Positions 35,170 to 43,122 of a DNA stretch of 64,000 nucleotides are shown piece by piece. The stretch lies in NCBI GenBank assembly GCA_002407845.1, contig DHPK01000028.1, positions 1 to 64,000 on the forward strand, given 5' to 3'. This DNA comes from Leptolinea sp. UBA5366. Lineage in GTDB: Bacteria; Chloroflexota; Anaerolineae; Anaerolineales; Anaerolineaceae. The first letter of the stretch is position 1, and every line of letters begins with the position of its first letter. A program made the position numbers and the translations under genes. Under the pieces are notes generated by a model, which was not told the origin of the DNA, searched no databases, and saw nothing but the letters and a program-made list of their open reading frames with translations.

Positions 35170-37119
35170 ATGATCAAGAAATCATTGTTCATCTGTTTAG
35201 CTTTTGCAATTTTGTTGTTTACATTCGGTTCTGGTCTGGCAGCGGAGTATGATGTCGACACAGGGTTCCGCCCCGGCACAGACGGGTTCAGCTTCCCGAA
35301 TTACGGAAGCCGCGTCTGCAGCAGCTATTGGGCGTGCACACCCGTCCAGAACCTGACAGCAGCAGAGATGCACCGCATGTTTGGCGATCGCGTCTGCAAA
35401 ACCATTTATGCTGATGGATCCTGTGCCCTGCTTAAAGTTGCAGAAAGTTGGATGGGGCAAGTCAACCAGACGATGTCAGGCGGTCACTGCGAAGGCATGG
35501 CGGTTCTTTCCAGCTTGTTTTTCAGCGATCTTGCAAACCCCTCAGATTTCGGCGGACGCAGCGCTCACAACCTTCAGCTTGATAACAACACCCAGCTCCA
35601 GCGCGAACTGGCTTACTGGTTTGCAACGCAATGGTTTATGGATGGGCACCTGATTGAAAACGATCCGACTACCCAGCTTAAAATCCTTGTGCAAGCCTTT
35701 CAGGATGAGCCGAATCGTCCCATTCCAATCGGTATCTATAAACGCAACATGACCGGCGGCCACGCCATCACCGCCTATGCGGTGGAAGAGCGCGGCAACG
35801 GCATCTACTGGATCATGGTTTATGACAACAATTATCCCAATGAAGAACGCTATATCACGGTCAACCCCCGCCGCAACAGCTGGACTTATGAAACTGCCAC
35901 CATGGCGGGGCTATCGCAGGATGTTTACGACGGATCGGGACGCACTAACCCATTTCAGATCGCGCCGGTAGATGCGCGGCTCGGCACGTTTGACTGCGAA
36001 TTCTGTCCGCCTGGATCGAAACCCTCGCGTTCACCGGCTGTCCCGCCGGCTGAACCGGTCTCTCCCGCTTCTCCGGCACAGCCCTCCGATTCAGAAGGGT
36101 CGATCTATGACATTCTGATTCCATGGCTTTTCCCGGACATGGCTCAGCCAACAGCGATCCCCGAAAGGCCAAAACCCGCCACACCGACTCCAGAGGTGGG
36201 CGGCGAGTCTATCTTCGACATTCTGATGCCGTGGCTCTTCCCGGACATGATCCAGCCAACCGCAACCCAGCCGGCTGCCCCTGCTCCGATAAAGCCGACA
36301 GCGACCCCAGCGCCAGTACCAAGCCAGCCGGATGACGCAACTCAGGCGAAAACCTATAACAAGCTTTTCGTCAACAAGGATGTGAACATCTACATTGAGA
36401 CAGATGCGAACCAGCGATCGGGCTATGACTGGCAGGACGGCAACACCTATGACGAGATACCGGGGGTATCCGTCAACAAATCAGTCTTCCGCTCCTCCGC
36501 GAGAATCCCCAACAACAAGAAATATTATCTTTGGATCAACTCGCCGGACGCTGAAGCAGGGAACGAGGCTTTTTATGCAGAGATCAGTTCACCCGGCACG
36601 ATCCTCAAGCTGAACAACGTTCTGGCTTCGTACACTGAGCCGAATTTTGTATACAGCCCGCCCAATCAGAACAGTTCCAGCGGTGTCAAATATGAAGCGT
36701 TTGAAATCATGGCAGACGCCGGCGAACTGCCGCAGATCGAATTTACCATTTCAGATGAGAACGGCGAATATAATTTTCTGTTTCTCACAGAAATGACAAA
36801 GCGAGGATCCGCTTCAGTCCCGGTTGATTTTGTGATTTACCATGATTATGAATACAGCCAAATCGGAATCTGGATCACAACCGCGAACAAGCAGGACCTG
36901 AGCAGTTACCGCAACGCTGAATTTGAGGTCAACGGCGAATTTTATCTTTGGGACAATCAGTCGGAACGCTATGTTAAAACTGAAAAAGCGCCAGTCGTGA
37001 TGGCGATAAACGGGATGTTTTTCTTCAATTACGCAAACTGGCTCGATGGTTCAGGTTATTTCATCAGCGCCGATCTCAACGGAAATGGTGATTTTGAAAC
37101 CTGGCGTGAAATCAGGTAG
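35170..37119 (+). CDS. Secreted putative papain-fold (Cys-His-Asp) protein, copy 2, with Pro-rich repeats
   Basis: A 649-residue exported protein that is a full-length paralogue of the preceding gene. The signal peptide ends at GSGLAAE. The putative catalytic residues are Cys107 (GHCEGMAVLSSLFF), His198 (GHAITAYA) and Asp219 (MVYDNNYPNEER), with spacings equal to those of copy 1. CEFCPPG follows. Unlike copy 1 it carries a Pro/Ala/Thr-rich insertion at about 285-395 with two copies of a 36-residue unit built around DIL(I/M)PWLFPDM. The C-terminal beta-rich domain (NQRSGYDWQDGN, ISSPGTILKLNN) matches copy 1. It begins 12 bases after copy 1, so they share an operon. Confidence 0.7.
   Translation: MIKKSLFICLAFAILLFTFGSGLAAEYDVDTGFRPGTDGFSFPNYGSRVCSSYWACTPVQNLTAAEMHRMFGDRVCKTIYADGSCALLKVAESWMGQVNQTMSGGHCEGMAVLSSLFFSDLANPSDFGGRSAHNLQLDNNTQLQRELAYWFATQWFMDGHLIENDPTTQLKILVQAFQDEPNRPIPIGIYKRNMTGGHAITAYAVEERGNGIYWIMVYDNNYPNEERYITVNPRRNSWTYETATMAGLSQDVYDGSGRTNPFQIAPVDARLGTFDCEFCPPGSKPSRSPAVPPAEPVSPASPAQPSDSEGSIYDILIPWLFPDMAQPTAIPERPKPATPTPEVGGESIFDILMPWLFPDMIQPTATQPAAPAPIKPTATPAPVPSQPDDATQAKTYNKLFVNKDVNIYIETDANQRSGYDWQDGNTYDEIPGVSVNKSVFRSSARIPNNKKYYLWINSPDAEAGNEAFYAEISSPGTILKLNNVLASYTEPNFVYSPPNQNSSSGVKYEAFEIMADAGELPQIEFTISDENGEYNFLFLTEMTKRGSASVPVDFVIYHDYEYSQIGIWITTANKQDLSSYRNAEFEVNGEFYLWDNQSERYVKTEKAPVVMAINGMFFFNYANWLDGSGYFISADLNGNGDFETWREIR
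36097..36324 (+). repeat. Two-copy 108-bp coding repeat in the Pro-rich linker
   Basis: GACATTCTGAT recurs at 36109 and 36217, a period of 108 bases (36 codons). The core DIL(I/M)PWLFPDM is conserved in both copies at DNA level with only a few third-position changes, so the duplication is recent or under selection. The rest of each unit is Pro/Thr-rich and more divergent. Confidence 0.8.
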
Positions 37120-37125
37120 ATAATT

Positions 37126-37134
37126 TGTTATAAT
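37126..37134 (+). promoter_or_regulatory. Extended -10 promoter for fmdB
   Basis: TGTTATAAT is a perfect extended -10 element just after the stop of the second papain-like gene. Transcription would begin near 37141 and lead into the FmdB gene at 37245. Confidence 0.6.
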
Positions 37135-37244
37135 TATTAGGTATTGGATTTGTCAGAAAGCCCTTGCGTGACCTGTGTTCGCGAGTGTCAGGGAGCGGGA
37201 GGATTTTTTGATATCAATACGGACTGCAAAATTAAGGAAGAGAA

Positions 37245-37595
37245 ATGCCAATTTATTCATATCATTGTGATAATTGCGAGTACGAATTTGATGTTTTTCA
37301 ACATTTTAATGATGACAAGCTCGTCATCTGCCCGAAATGCGATAAGCCTGAGCTGCGAAAACTGTTTACCCCGGTAGGAATCGTCTTCAAGGGATCGGGA
37401 TTTTATGCGACCGACCACCGGTCTCCTTCCGGCATGATGCCTTCTCCGCATGAGTCAGAAAGCAGCGAGACAAAAGAGGCGAAATCATCAGGCGATAACG
37501 GAACTGAAAGCGCTGCGAGCTCTGCCAAGCCTGAAACGTCTGACAGCAAACCGAAAAAGACGAAAGAAAAAACGAAAAGCACAGAAAAAAAATAG
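37245..37595 (+). CDS. FmdB-family zinc-ribbon protein
   Basis: A 116-residue protein with the FmdB zinc ribbon: MPIYSYHCDNCEYEFDVFQ with C8/C11 and a second pair C29/C32, then the conserved LRKLFTPVGIVFKGSGFYATD. The C-terminal half is a highly charged Ser/Lys/Glu tail, probably disordered. FmdB-like proteins are putative regulators whose function is poorly known. GGAAGAG precedes the ATG. The gene has its own promoter and is followed by a small membrane-protein gene. Confidence 0.88.
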   Translation: MPIYSYHCDNCEYEFDVFQHFNDDKLVICPKCDKPELRKLFTPVGIVFKGSGFYATDHRSPSGMMPSPHESESSETKEAKSSGDNGTESAASSAKPETSDSKPKKTKEKTKSTEKK

Positions 37596-37635
37596 ATCCG
37601 AATCAAGATTCGGTTTAAATATTATTGAGGAAGAT

Positions 37636-37791
37636 ATGGCAAAGAAGTTATCCAAGCAAGAAAAAATCGCCCAGGAAAAGAACCGACAGGCATCGGTCAA
37701 GAAGAAACGCACCCGCGTCATCAGTTATGTTGGAATCGCGATCGCTGTCCTGCTAATCCTGTCAATGGTTCTGTCATCGCTGCGTTTTTAG
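37636..37791 (+). CDS. Small single-helix membrane protein (51 aa)
   Basis: A 51-residue protein. The ATG at 37636 has GAGGAAG close upstream. The N-terminal half is strongly basic (KKLSKQEKIAQEKNRQ, KKKRTR) and residues 28-49 form one membrane helix (VISYVGIAIAVLLILSMVLS). The longer ORF in the same frame overlaps fmdB and has no ribosome site. It follows fmdB by 40 bases and ends just before a strong terminator, so the two form a unit. The function is unknown; it resembles short basic membrane tethers seen in other bacteria only in form. Confidence 0.7.
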   Translation: MAKKLSKQEKIAQEKNRQASVKKKRTRVISYVGIAIAVLLILSMVLSSLRF

Positions 37792-37810
37792 TCCAACTAG
37801 ACCTTTCAGC

Positions 37811-37848
37811 AAAAAATTCTCATGGCTGATCAGGATGAGAATTTTTTT
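37811..37848 (+). terminator. Strong intrinsic terminator after the fmdB unit
   Basis: AAAAAATTCTCAT (37811-37823) pairs with ATGAGAATTTTTT (37835-37847) and continues into a T run. Confidence 0.88.
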
Positions 37849-37901
37849 CGCTTAAAGGAAATATCCGACAGCTTCTGTCAGCAGATTTGGACGAGCCCCA
37901 A

Positions 37902-38921
37902 ATGACCCAGCAAATTACCCAAACAATCGCAGACGCGCTGCAAAAACGGCGTGGCCTGTTTCAATCCAATTCAGCCGCCGATGCTGGAGCTCTGCGGCTC
38001 TTTAATGGATTTTACGAAGGGTTGCCGGAAATTTCGCTCGATGTATACGCGGGAACGCTCGTCATACAATATTTCGGCAAGAAAGAATGCCCTGATCAGG
38101 CGTTGATAGATCAGGTTCTTGCCGCAGTTTCGGCCGAGCTCCCCGACCTCGATTGCGTGCTGCTGAAAAGCCGCTTTTCCACAAACGAGGAGAACCGGAG
38201 AGGGACGATCCTCAAAGGAGAAAAACCTGCTGAGTGGATCACGGAATGGGGCATTAAGTACGCGATTGATCTCCAAATCAATCAGGACAGCGGCTTTTAT
38301 CTCGACTGCTCACTGCTGCGGCAGTGGCTGCTCCAGCACTGTCTCGACAAGCAAGTCCTGAACACCTTCGCCTACACCGGCAGCCTCGGAATCGCTGCCC
38401 TGACTGGCGGCGCGGCACAAGTTGTGCAGACTGACATCAATGGCACCTTTCTGACGCAAGCCGACAAATCAATCGCTGCAAATTATCTCAGTTCTGAAAA
38501 TATCAGCAGCATCGCTGGTGATTTTTTTCAGGTAACCGCTGCCATGCGGCGCGAAAAACGGCTCTTCGACATCATCATTTTGGACCCGCCGGTTTTTTCG
38601 AAAACCCGCGGCGGGATCGTTGATATCCAGCGAAATTACCCTGCCCTGATCAACAAAATTCGACCTCTGGCTGCAGACGGCGGGATCATCGTCGCGATTA
38701 ACAATGCCCTTTATCTATCCGGCGCCGACTATCTTTCACAGCTTCATCAATCGACCGAAGACGGATACATTCAGGTCGGAGAGAGCATCCCGGTGCCTCA
38801 GTCATTCTTTGGCTTCTCAGAAAAGCTGAGCCATTTGCCGGCTGACCCCACTCCGTTCAATCACCCGACCAAGATCAATCTGCTGCACGTCACCCGCAAG
38901 GACGGGAAGAAAAGCAGTTGA
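37902..38921 (+). CDS. RlmI-like class I SAM-dependent rRNA methyltransferase
   Basis: A 339-residue protein of the Methyltrans_SAM (RlmI/YccW-related) type, likely to methylate C5 of a 23S rRNA cytosine. It has the ALRLFNGFYEGLPEISLDVYA opening, the SRFSTNEENRRG segment, the SAM motif LNTFAYTGSLGIAALTGGA and the catalytic-loop segment IILDPPVFSKTRGG. The short N terminus lacks the full PUA domain of E. coli RlmI. I used the ATG at 37902; an upstream TTG at 37887 is the alternative, and neither has a strong ribosome site. It is followed by a lipoprotein gene one base later. Confidence 0.82.
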   Translation: MTQQITQTIADALQKRRGLFQSNSAADAGALRLFNGFYEGLPEISLDVYAGTLVIQYFGKKECPDQALIDQVLAAVSAELPDLDCVLLKSRFSTNEENRRGTILKGEKPAEWITEWGIKYAIDLQINQDSGFYLDCSLLRQWLLQHCLDKQVLNTFAYTGSLGIAALTGGAAQVVQTDINGTFLTQADKSIAANYLSSENISSIAGDFFQVTAAMRREKRLFDIIILDPPVFSKTRGGIVDIQRNYPALINKIRPLAADGGIIVAINNALYLSGADYLSQLHQSTEDGYIQVGESIPVPQSFFGFSEKLSHLPADPTPFNHPTKINLLHVTRKDGKKSS

Positions 38922-38922
38922 A

Positions 38923-40278
38923 ATGAATGGCTTGAACCACAGCCGTTTTCTGTTAAAAATAATCGCCGTGCTGACGCTGGCGCTGGTCTTGAGTTCCTGT
39001 AAGGTGCAGGTTTACGATTTGCAGCCGCTCATCGCGACCACCGAAGCCCCGCAAATGACCGGAATTGGCGACCCTACTGCCGTCGAGCGCCGCCCTACCA
39101 GCATCAGCCCATCAATGACCAGCACGCCCCCGCTGCACATCGCGCCGACCCGAATTCAGGAGCAGACCGCGAGCGAGATTATCGAAATGGTCATGATCAA
39201 CGGCGGCAGCGGCTGGGGCATTGCAAAAGTGCCCAAAGGGGAGGGCGAATTGGTCGTGCGCACGACCAATGGCGGCGCGAATTGGAAAGACGTCACCCCG
39301 CCGCAGGCAATTTATGAAAATGCCGGCAAAATGAAGCGGACCGCAGCTTATTTCTTGGATTCCAGTCAAGCCTGGCTGGTCTATTGGAGTGAGGCTGCCG
39401 CTTCCGGACAGCCGGATCTGAAAGTCTGGAAAACGCAGGATTCAGGCGTGAGCTGGAAGAAAATTCAGCTTCCGGATGAAGGCTATACGATTCAATATTT
39501 TCGGGATGTCAAGATTGGTTTTGTTGATAACCAGATCGGCTGGATTTTTGCAAAACTTGGGCAGAGTCAGGATCGCGAGTATATCGGTCTCTACACGACG
39601 CACGATGGCGGCGAAACCTGGACGCTGATGGTTTCGACCGACACGGTCAACCTGCCCGCCAAAGGCTCAAAGAACGGTGCTGTTTTCCGAAACGCAGCTG
39701 AAGGCTGGGTGAGCGGAAAAAACGCGATCGATGATCCCGGCAGTCTTTTATGGCACACTTCCGACGGCGGCAACACTTGGGAACGCCAAATCCTGCCGCC
39801 GCTGCTGGCTGATGGAATCCCTAGCGACATTTTGAGCAGTCCGCAATATTCTTGTTCATTGACACCACCAAAGTTTGTGGATTTCATGTATCAATACGCC
39901 TGGATGAAGCTCACCTGCGAAGGCGGAACCTTGACCGAACCGCTGGCGCTGCTCTATTGGACTTACGACTCTGGCACCTCTTGGCGGGTATCAAAGCTGC
40001 CCAAGGCGGAAGGGAACCTCGAATTTTACGGCATCTACCAGGGCTGGTATTCCTTGCCAGCACCAGAAGGCTCTTCTTACGCTTACGAAATCCAATCAAC
40101 TGCAAATGGCGGGGAAAACTGGAATACCATCGCCCAAACCGCTTGGAGCAGCCGGCTGCAATTTATCACGCAAGCGATCGGCTGGGGCGTCGTTCAATAT
40201 CAGGGGCGATATGCGATGGTAAAAACAGGGGATGGCGGCTATAACTGGGAACAGATTTTCCCGGTGATTGACCCATAA
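38923..40278 (+). CDS. BNR/HCF136-like beta-propeller lipoprotein
   Basis: A 451-residue exported lipoprotein. The lipobox is VLSSC with C26 as the probable lipid-modified residue, followed by a Thr/Pro-rich linker. Seven propeller repeats contain the GGxxW signature: GGANWKDVTPP, DSGVSWKKIQLP, DGGETWTLM, DGGNTWERQ, DSGTSWRVS, NGGENWNTI and DGGYNWEQI. BNR-repeat proteins include sialidases and assembly factors such as HCF136, but no active-site residues of sialidases are visible here. It is probably a surface binding protein. The ATG is one base after the RlmI-like stop. Confidence 0.8.
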   Translation: MNGLNHSRFLLKIIAVLTLALVLSSCKVQVYDLQPLIATTEAPQMTGIGDPTAVERRPTSISPSMTSTPPLHIAPTRIQEQTASEIIEMVMINGGSGWGIAKVPKGEGELVVRTTNGGANWKDVTPPQAIYENAGKMKRTAAYFLDSSQAWLVYWSEAAASGQPDLKVWKTQDSGVSWKKIQLPDEGYTIQYFRDVKIGFVDNQIGWIFAKLGQSQDREYIGLYTTHDGGETWTLMVSTDTVNLPAKGSKNGAVFRNAAEGWVSGKNAIDDPGSLLWHTSDGGNTWERQILPPLLADGIPSDILSSPQYSCSLTPPKFVDFMYQYAWMKLTCEGGTLTEPLALLYWTYDSGTSWRVSKLPKAEGNLEFYGIYQGWYSLPAPEGSSYAYEIQSTANGGENWNTIAQTAWSSRLQFITQAIGWGVVQYQGRYAMVKTGDGGYNWEQIFPVIDP

Positions 40279-40371
40279 ATCCGCGCCCAAAATTCGAAGA
40301 TTTCCGACGATTAGAAACTTTTTCTCCCTCACTGCGTAATACTTAGTAGACATTAAGCAAGGAGGGTCGAT

Positions 40372-40455
40372 ATGAACATTTCTATTATTTTTCTGGGTAT
40401 TTTATTCAGCGCGTTGTCTTTAATCAGCCTGATCGACCCGAATCAGAAGTATTGA
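40372..40455 (+). CDS. Candidate 27-residue membrane peptide with strong ribosome site
   Basis: An 84-base ORF begins with ATG at 40372, preceded by AAGGAGGG seven bases away, a near-perfect Shine-Dalgarno sequence. The peptide starts MNISIIFLGILFSALSL and has one hydrophobic helix with a short polar end (IDPNQKY). A possible -10 (TAATACT near 40338) lies upstream. It sits between the BNR lipoprotein gene and a convergent glycosyltransferase gene. At 27 residues it resembles the size of small transporter subunits and membrane regulators, but I do not recognise it. Confidence 0.5.
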   Translation: MNISIIFLGILFSALSLISLIDPNQKY

Positions 40456-40458
40456 TTA

Positions 40459-41652
40459 TCAGGCAATCCAGTAATATTTCACCCATCCGCTGAAGAAAAG
40501 AATCTGGATCATTCCAAAAATTGTGCACACTGCGGCTAATTTGCGCGGGTCTTCCAGCTTCTTCCCCATCCACATCAGCATCGGAAAAATGACAATCACA
40601 AATCGCAAGCTCGAATGAAAATTACCCGACGTTGCCGTAATCAGAATTGCTGCCAGACCATATACCGCATAACTCCTATAAGGTTTCTTTCGGAACATTT
40701 CAACACAGCTCAAGATCGTCATCAGCACCATTGCGAAGTCAACCCATGAAACCCAGCGGCTCTTGCCGAACAACGGGCGCGCATATCCCTGCCAATTCGG
40801 GATGATACCTGTCGACCGTTTCCAAGCTTTCTGCGCTTCCAAAAATGCGAAAAAATCACCTGTCAGCTGATAGAGATTGACAAAGTGAGCGATGACTGCC
40901 AGGGGGATCAGCAGCAGCCACAGCCAGCTCCAGCCAAGCTGGCGCAGATTCCAATCTTTTTGATCGAGATAGATCAGTGCCAGCGGGATAAACAGCAGGA
41001 AGCCGTGAGAGCGGGTCAGCGCCGCGAACATGCCGAGGATGCCGGCACCTGCCCAGACCTTTTTTTCTGCACACAAACAGGCGTAGACTGCAAGGCACAG
41101 GAAAAGACTCTCCGTGTATAAAGCCGAATAAAAAAATGCGCCCGGAAGACAGAACGCAAAGAAAACTGTGCGTTGTGCGGCTTTCTCGTCAAACAAAGTC
41201 TTTGTCAGAGCGAACAGTCCGATCATTGCCAAAATGAAGCTCAGATTTGAGACCAGCAGCCCGATCAGAATGACCGCTGTCCGGTGAGCAGAGACGCCGG
41301 GGATCAGCCCAGCAAGTGTTTTAACCAGCCAGGGGTAAAATGGGAAAAATGCCAGGTTGGAATAATTTGAGCCCAGATCAGCGACAGGTTGATAGCCGCT
41401 TTCAATCAGCGAAAGATAATAGCCGGCGTCCCAGCGGCACCAGATGTCTGCAATCCACAGCGGCGTATATTCAAATAATTTTCCAGCTTTATCAGAAAAG
41501 CTCGGATTAACCGGATAAAAAGACGTGAACCAGCAAACTGCGACCAGCAGCAGGCGTGAAAAAAGCCATCCGAGCAAGATTTGCAGTAAAAACGTCTGGT
41601 TTTCTCTGATCCAGCTGGTCACCCGGTTCACATTATTATCTTTTTTGGTCAT
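40459..41652 (-). CDS. PIG-V-like mannosyltransferase (GT-C fold), copy 1
   Basis: A 397-residue membrane protein with about ten helices, matching the PIG-V-like mannosyltransferase family. The diagnostic segments are DIWCRWDAGYYLSLIESGY, NLAFFPFYPWLVK, and LPGAFFYSALYTESLF. Enzymes of this family transfer mannose from a lipid-linked donor on the outer face of the membrane. It is about 400 residues like its paralogue at 43123-44325, with which it shares every segment. It starts 12 bases after the stop of a DUF4143 ATPase gene, which separates the two copies. Confidence 0.8.
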   Translation of the reverse strand: MTKKDNNVNRVTSWIRENQTFLLQILLGWLFSRLLLVAVCWFTSFYPVNPSFSDKAGKLFEYTPLWIADIWCRWDAGYYLSLIESGYQPVADLGSNYSNLAFFPFYPWLVKTLAGLIPGVSAHRTAVILIGLLVSNLSFILAMIGLFALTKTLFDEKAAQRTVFFAFCLPGAFFYSALYTESLFLCLAVYACLCAEKKVWAGAGILGMFAALTRSHGFLLFIPLALIYLDQKDWNLRQLGWSWLWLLLIPLAVIAHFVNLYQLTGDFFAFLEAQKAWKRSTGIIPNWQGYARPLFGKSRWVSWVDFAMVLMTILSCVEMFRKKPYRSYAVYGLAAILITATSGNFHSSLRFVIVIFPMLMWMGKKLEDPRKLAAVCTIFGMIQILFFSGWVKYYWIA

Positions 41653-41664
41653 CGTCCTGAACCT

Positions 41665-42966
41665 TTATATTAAAGTGTCATCCAATAAAAAGTCAATCAC
41701 GCCAATGTGAAGAACCCCATGATCGTCATACCATCGTTTTCCGATATCCCGTCTTACAATTATTTTCGGAAATGAATCTCTCGTGAGGATAAAGGGTTTG
41801 GTTTCGGCGTCAACCTTCTTTTCAGTCTCCATCGCATAAGCGGATTGAATATAAACTGACTTTCCGCCTTTCGTCGCGATAAAGTCGATTTCTTTTGCTA
41901 CATTTCTTTGTTTTCCCTGGCTGTCTTTTTCATTTGAGTAAACAATTCCAATATCCACGGAGCAGCGTCGGATTTTCAACTCATTGTACAGAATGTTTTC
42001 CATGATATGTGTCGGTTCTTGTTGACGAAACCCAAGGCGCGCATTTCGCAATCCGATATCTTCACAGTAATACTTGTTAGGATAATCAAAGTATGACTTT
42101 CCTTTTACATCAAACCGTTTACACTCACGAAAGAGAAAAGCATCCTCGAGGTGTTCCATATAAGAACAGACCGTATTTCTTGAAACAGACTCGGCCTGGT
42201 TTCGTTTTTGCATGGAGTTAATCGAATTTGAAATATTTGTTGGATTCGTCAGCGAGCCAACCGATGAGCAAAGGAAGTCAACGACATCAGAAAGGATATC
42301 AGCCCGGGCGATTTTCTTCCTTTCCACGATATCTTTCAGATAAACTTCCGAGAACAACGCTTTTAAGTACTCACCGCGTGATTCATCATTCGGTCGGGAT
42401 AATATCAGCGGCAACCCGCCATAAAATGAATATCGGTCAAAAGCCTCATTTTTATCACCGCCGATCGCGGAATAATATTCCGAAAATGAGAGGGGATGCA
42501 TCTGAATTTCATCACTGCGGCCGCGGAACTCAGTCATGATATCTTTCGACAACATTCGCGAGTTGCTTCCCGTGACGTAAACATCAAGGTTTTTTATCGT
42601 CCTCAGGTCATTGAGAGCATCATAGAAAGTAATCTTTTTCCCGCTGGGATGATGAGGATTCAAAACCTCATCGGACATCTGAATCTCATCAACGAACAGA
42701 TAAAAACGTTCGTTTTTCCCTTCTGCTATTTCTTTGACGTATGATGAAAAATAGAGCGGATTCCGAAAAACAATATCGCTTGCGAGATCCAATTGAATAG
42801 TGATGATTTGATCTTCTTTGACGCCATTTTCCAATAAATGTGGTTTGTAGATTTCGTGCAAAAGGAAGGATTTACCACATCTTCGAATGCCGGTAATCAC
42901 CTTCACTTGCCCATCCCAAGCATGAGAAATAAGCTGGTTCAAATATTGATCTCGTTTAATCACCAT
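41665..42966 (-). CDS. AAA ATPase with DUF4143 domain
   Basis: A 433-residue protein with an N-terminal AAA_14 ATPase (Walker A GIRRCGKSFLLHE near 25-37; Walker B FYLFVDEIQ) and a C-terminal DUF4143 nuclease-like domain (about 190-400). Such proteins are widespread, often variable between strains, and of unknown cellular role. Lower GC content than the flanking genes and its position between two PIG-V paralogues fit insertion by horizontal transfer. The start lies just after a short gap with no clear promoter. Confidence 0.85.
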   Translation of the reverse strand: MVIKRDQYLNQLISHAWDGQVKVITGIRRCGKSFLLHEIYKPHLLENGVKEDQIITIQLDLASDIVFRNPLYFSSYVKEIAEGKNERFYLFVDEIQMSDEVLNPHHPSGKKITFYDALNDLRTIKNLDVYVTGSNSRMLSKDIMTEFRGRSDEIQMHPLSFSEYYSAIGGDKNEAFDRYSFYGGLPLILSRPNDESRGEYLKALFSEVYLKDIVERKKIARADILSDVVDFLCSSVGSLTNPTNISNSINSMQKRNQAESVSRNTVCSYMEHLEDAFLFRECKRFDVKGKSYFDYPNKYYCEDIGLRNARLGFRQQEPTHIMENILYNELKIRRCSVDIGIVYSNEKDSQGKQRNVAKEIDFIATKGGKSVYIQSAYAMETEKKVDAETKPFILTRDSFPKIIVRRDIGKRWYDDHGVLHIGVIDFLLDDTLI

Positions 42967-43122
42967 GGCATCTCCATTGAAAACTTCAATAGAATTTTAT
43001 CGTACTTTTCAATGGAAGCTTATGGCAACTAAAGAGCCCACCAACCATGTCCCAATTGGGCGCTCTCCAATTAGCCAGTCGATCCCAGAAGAGGTTCATT
43101 GATGCTGCTTTCACCCGCATGG

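Noticed and set aside
37144..37377. Cys-rich 77-residue ORF with PCVTCVREC near the start, before and across fmdB
   Set aside because: It starts with TTG, has no ribosome site, and most of it overlaps fmdB in another frame. The Cys pattern is not a known motif.
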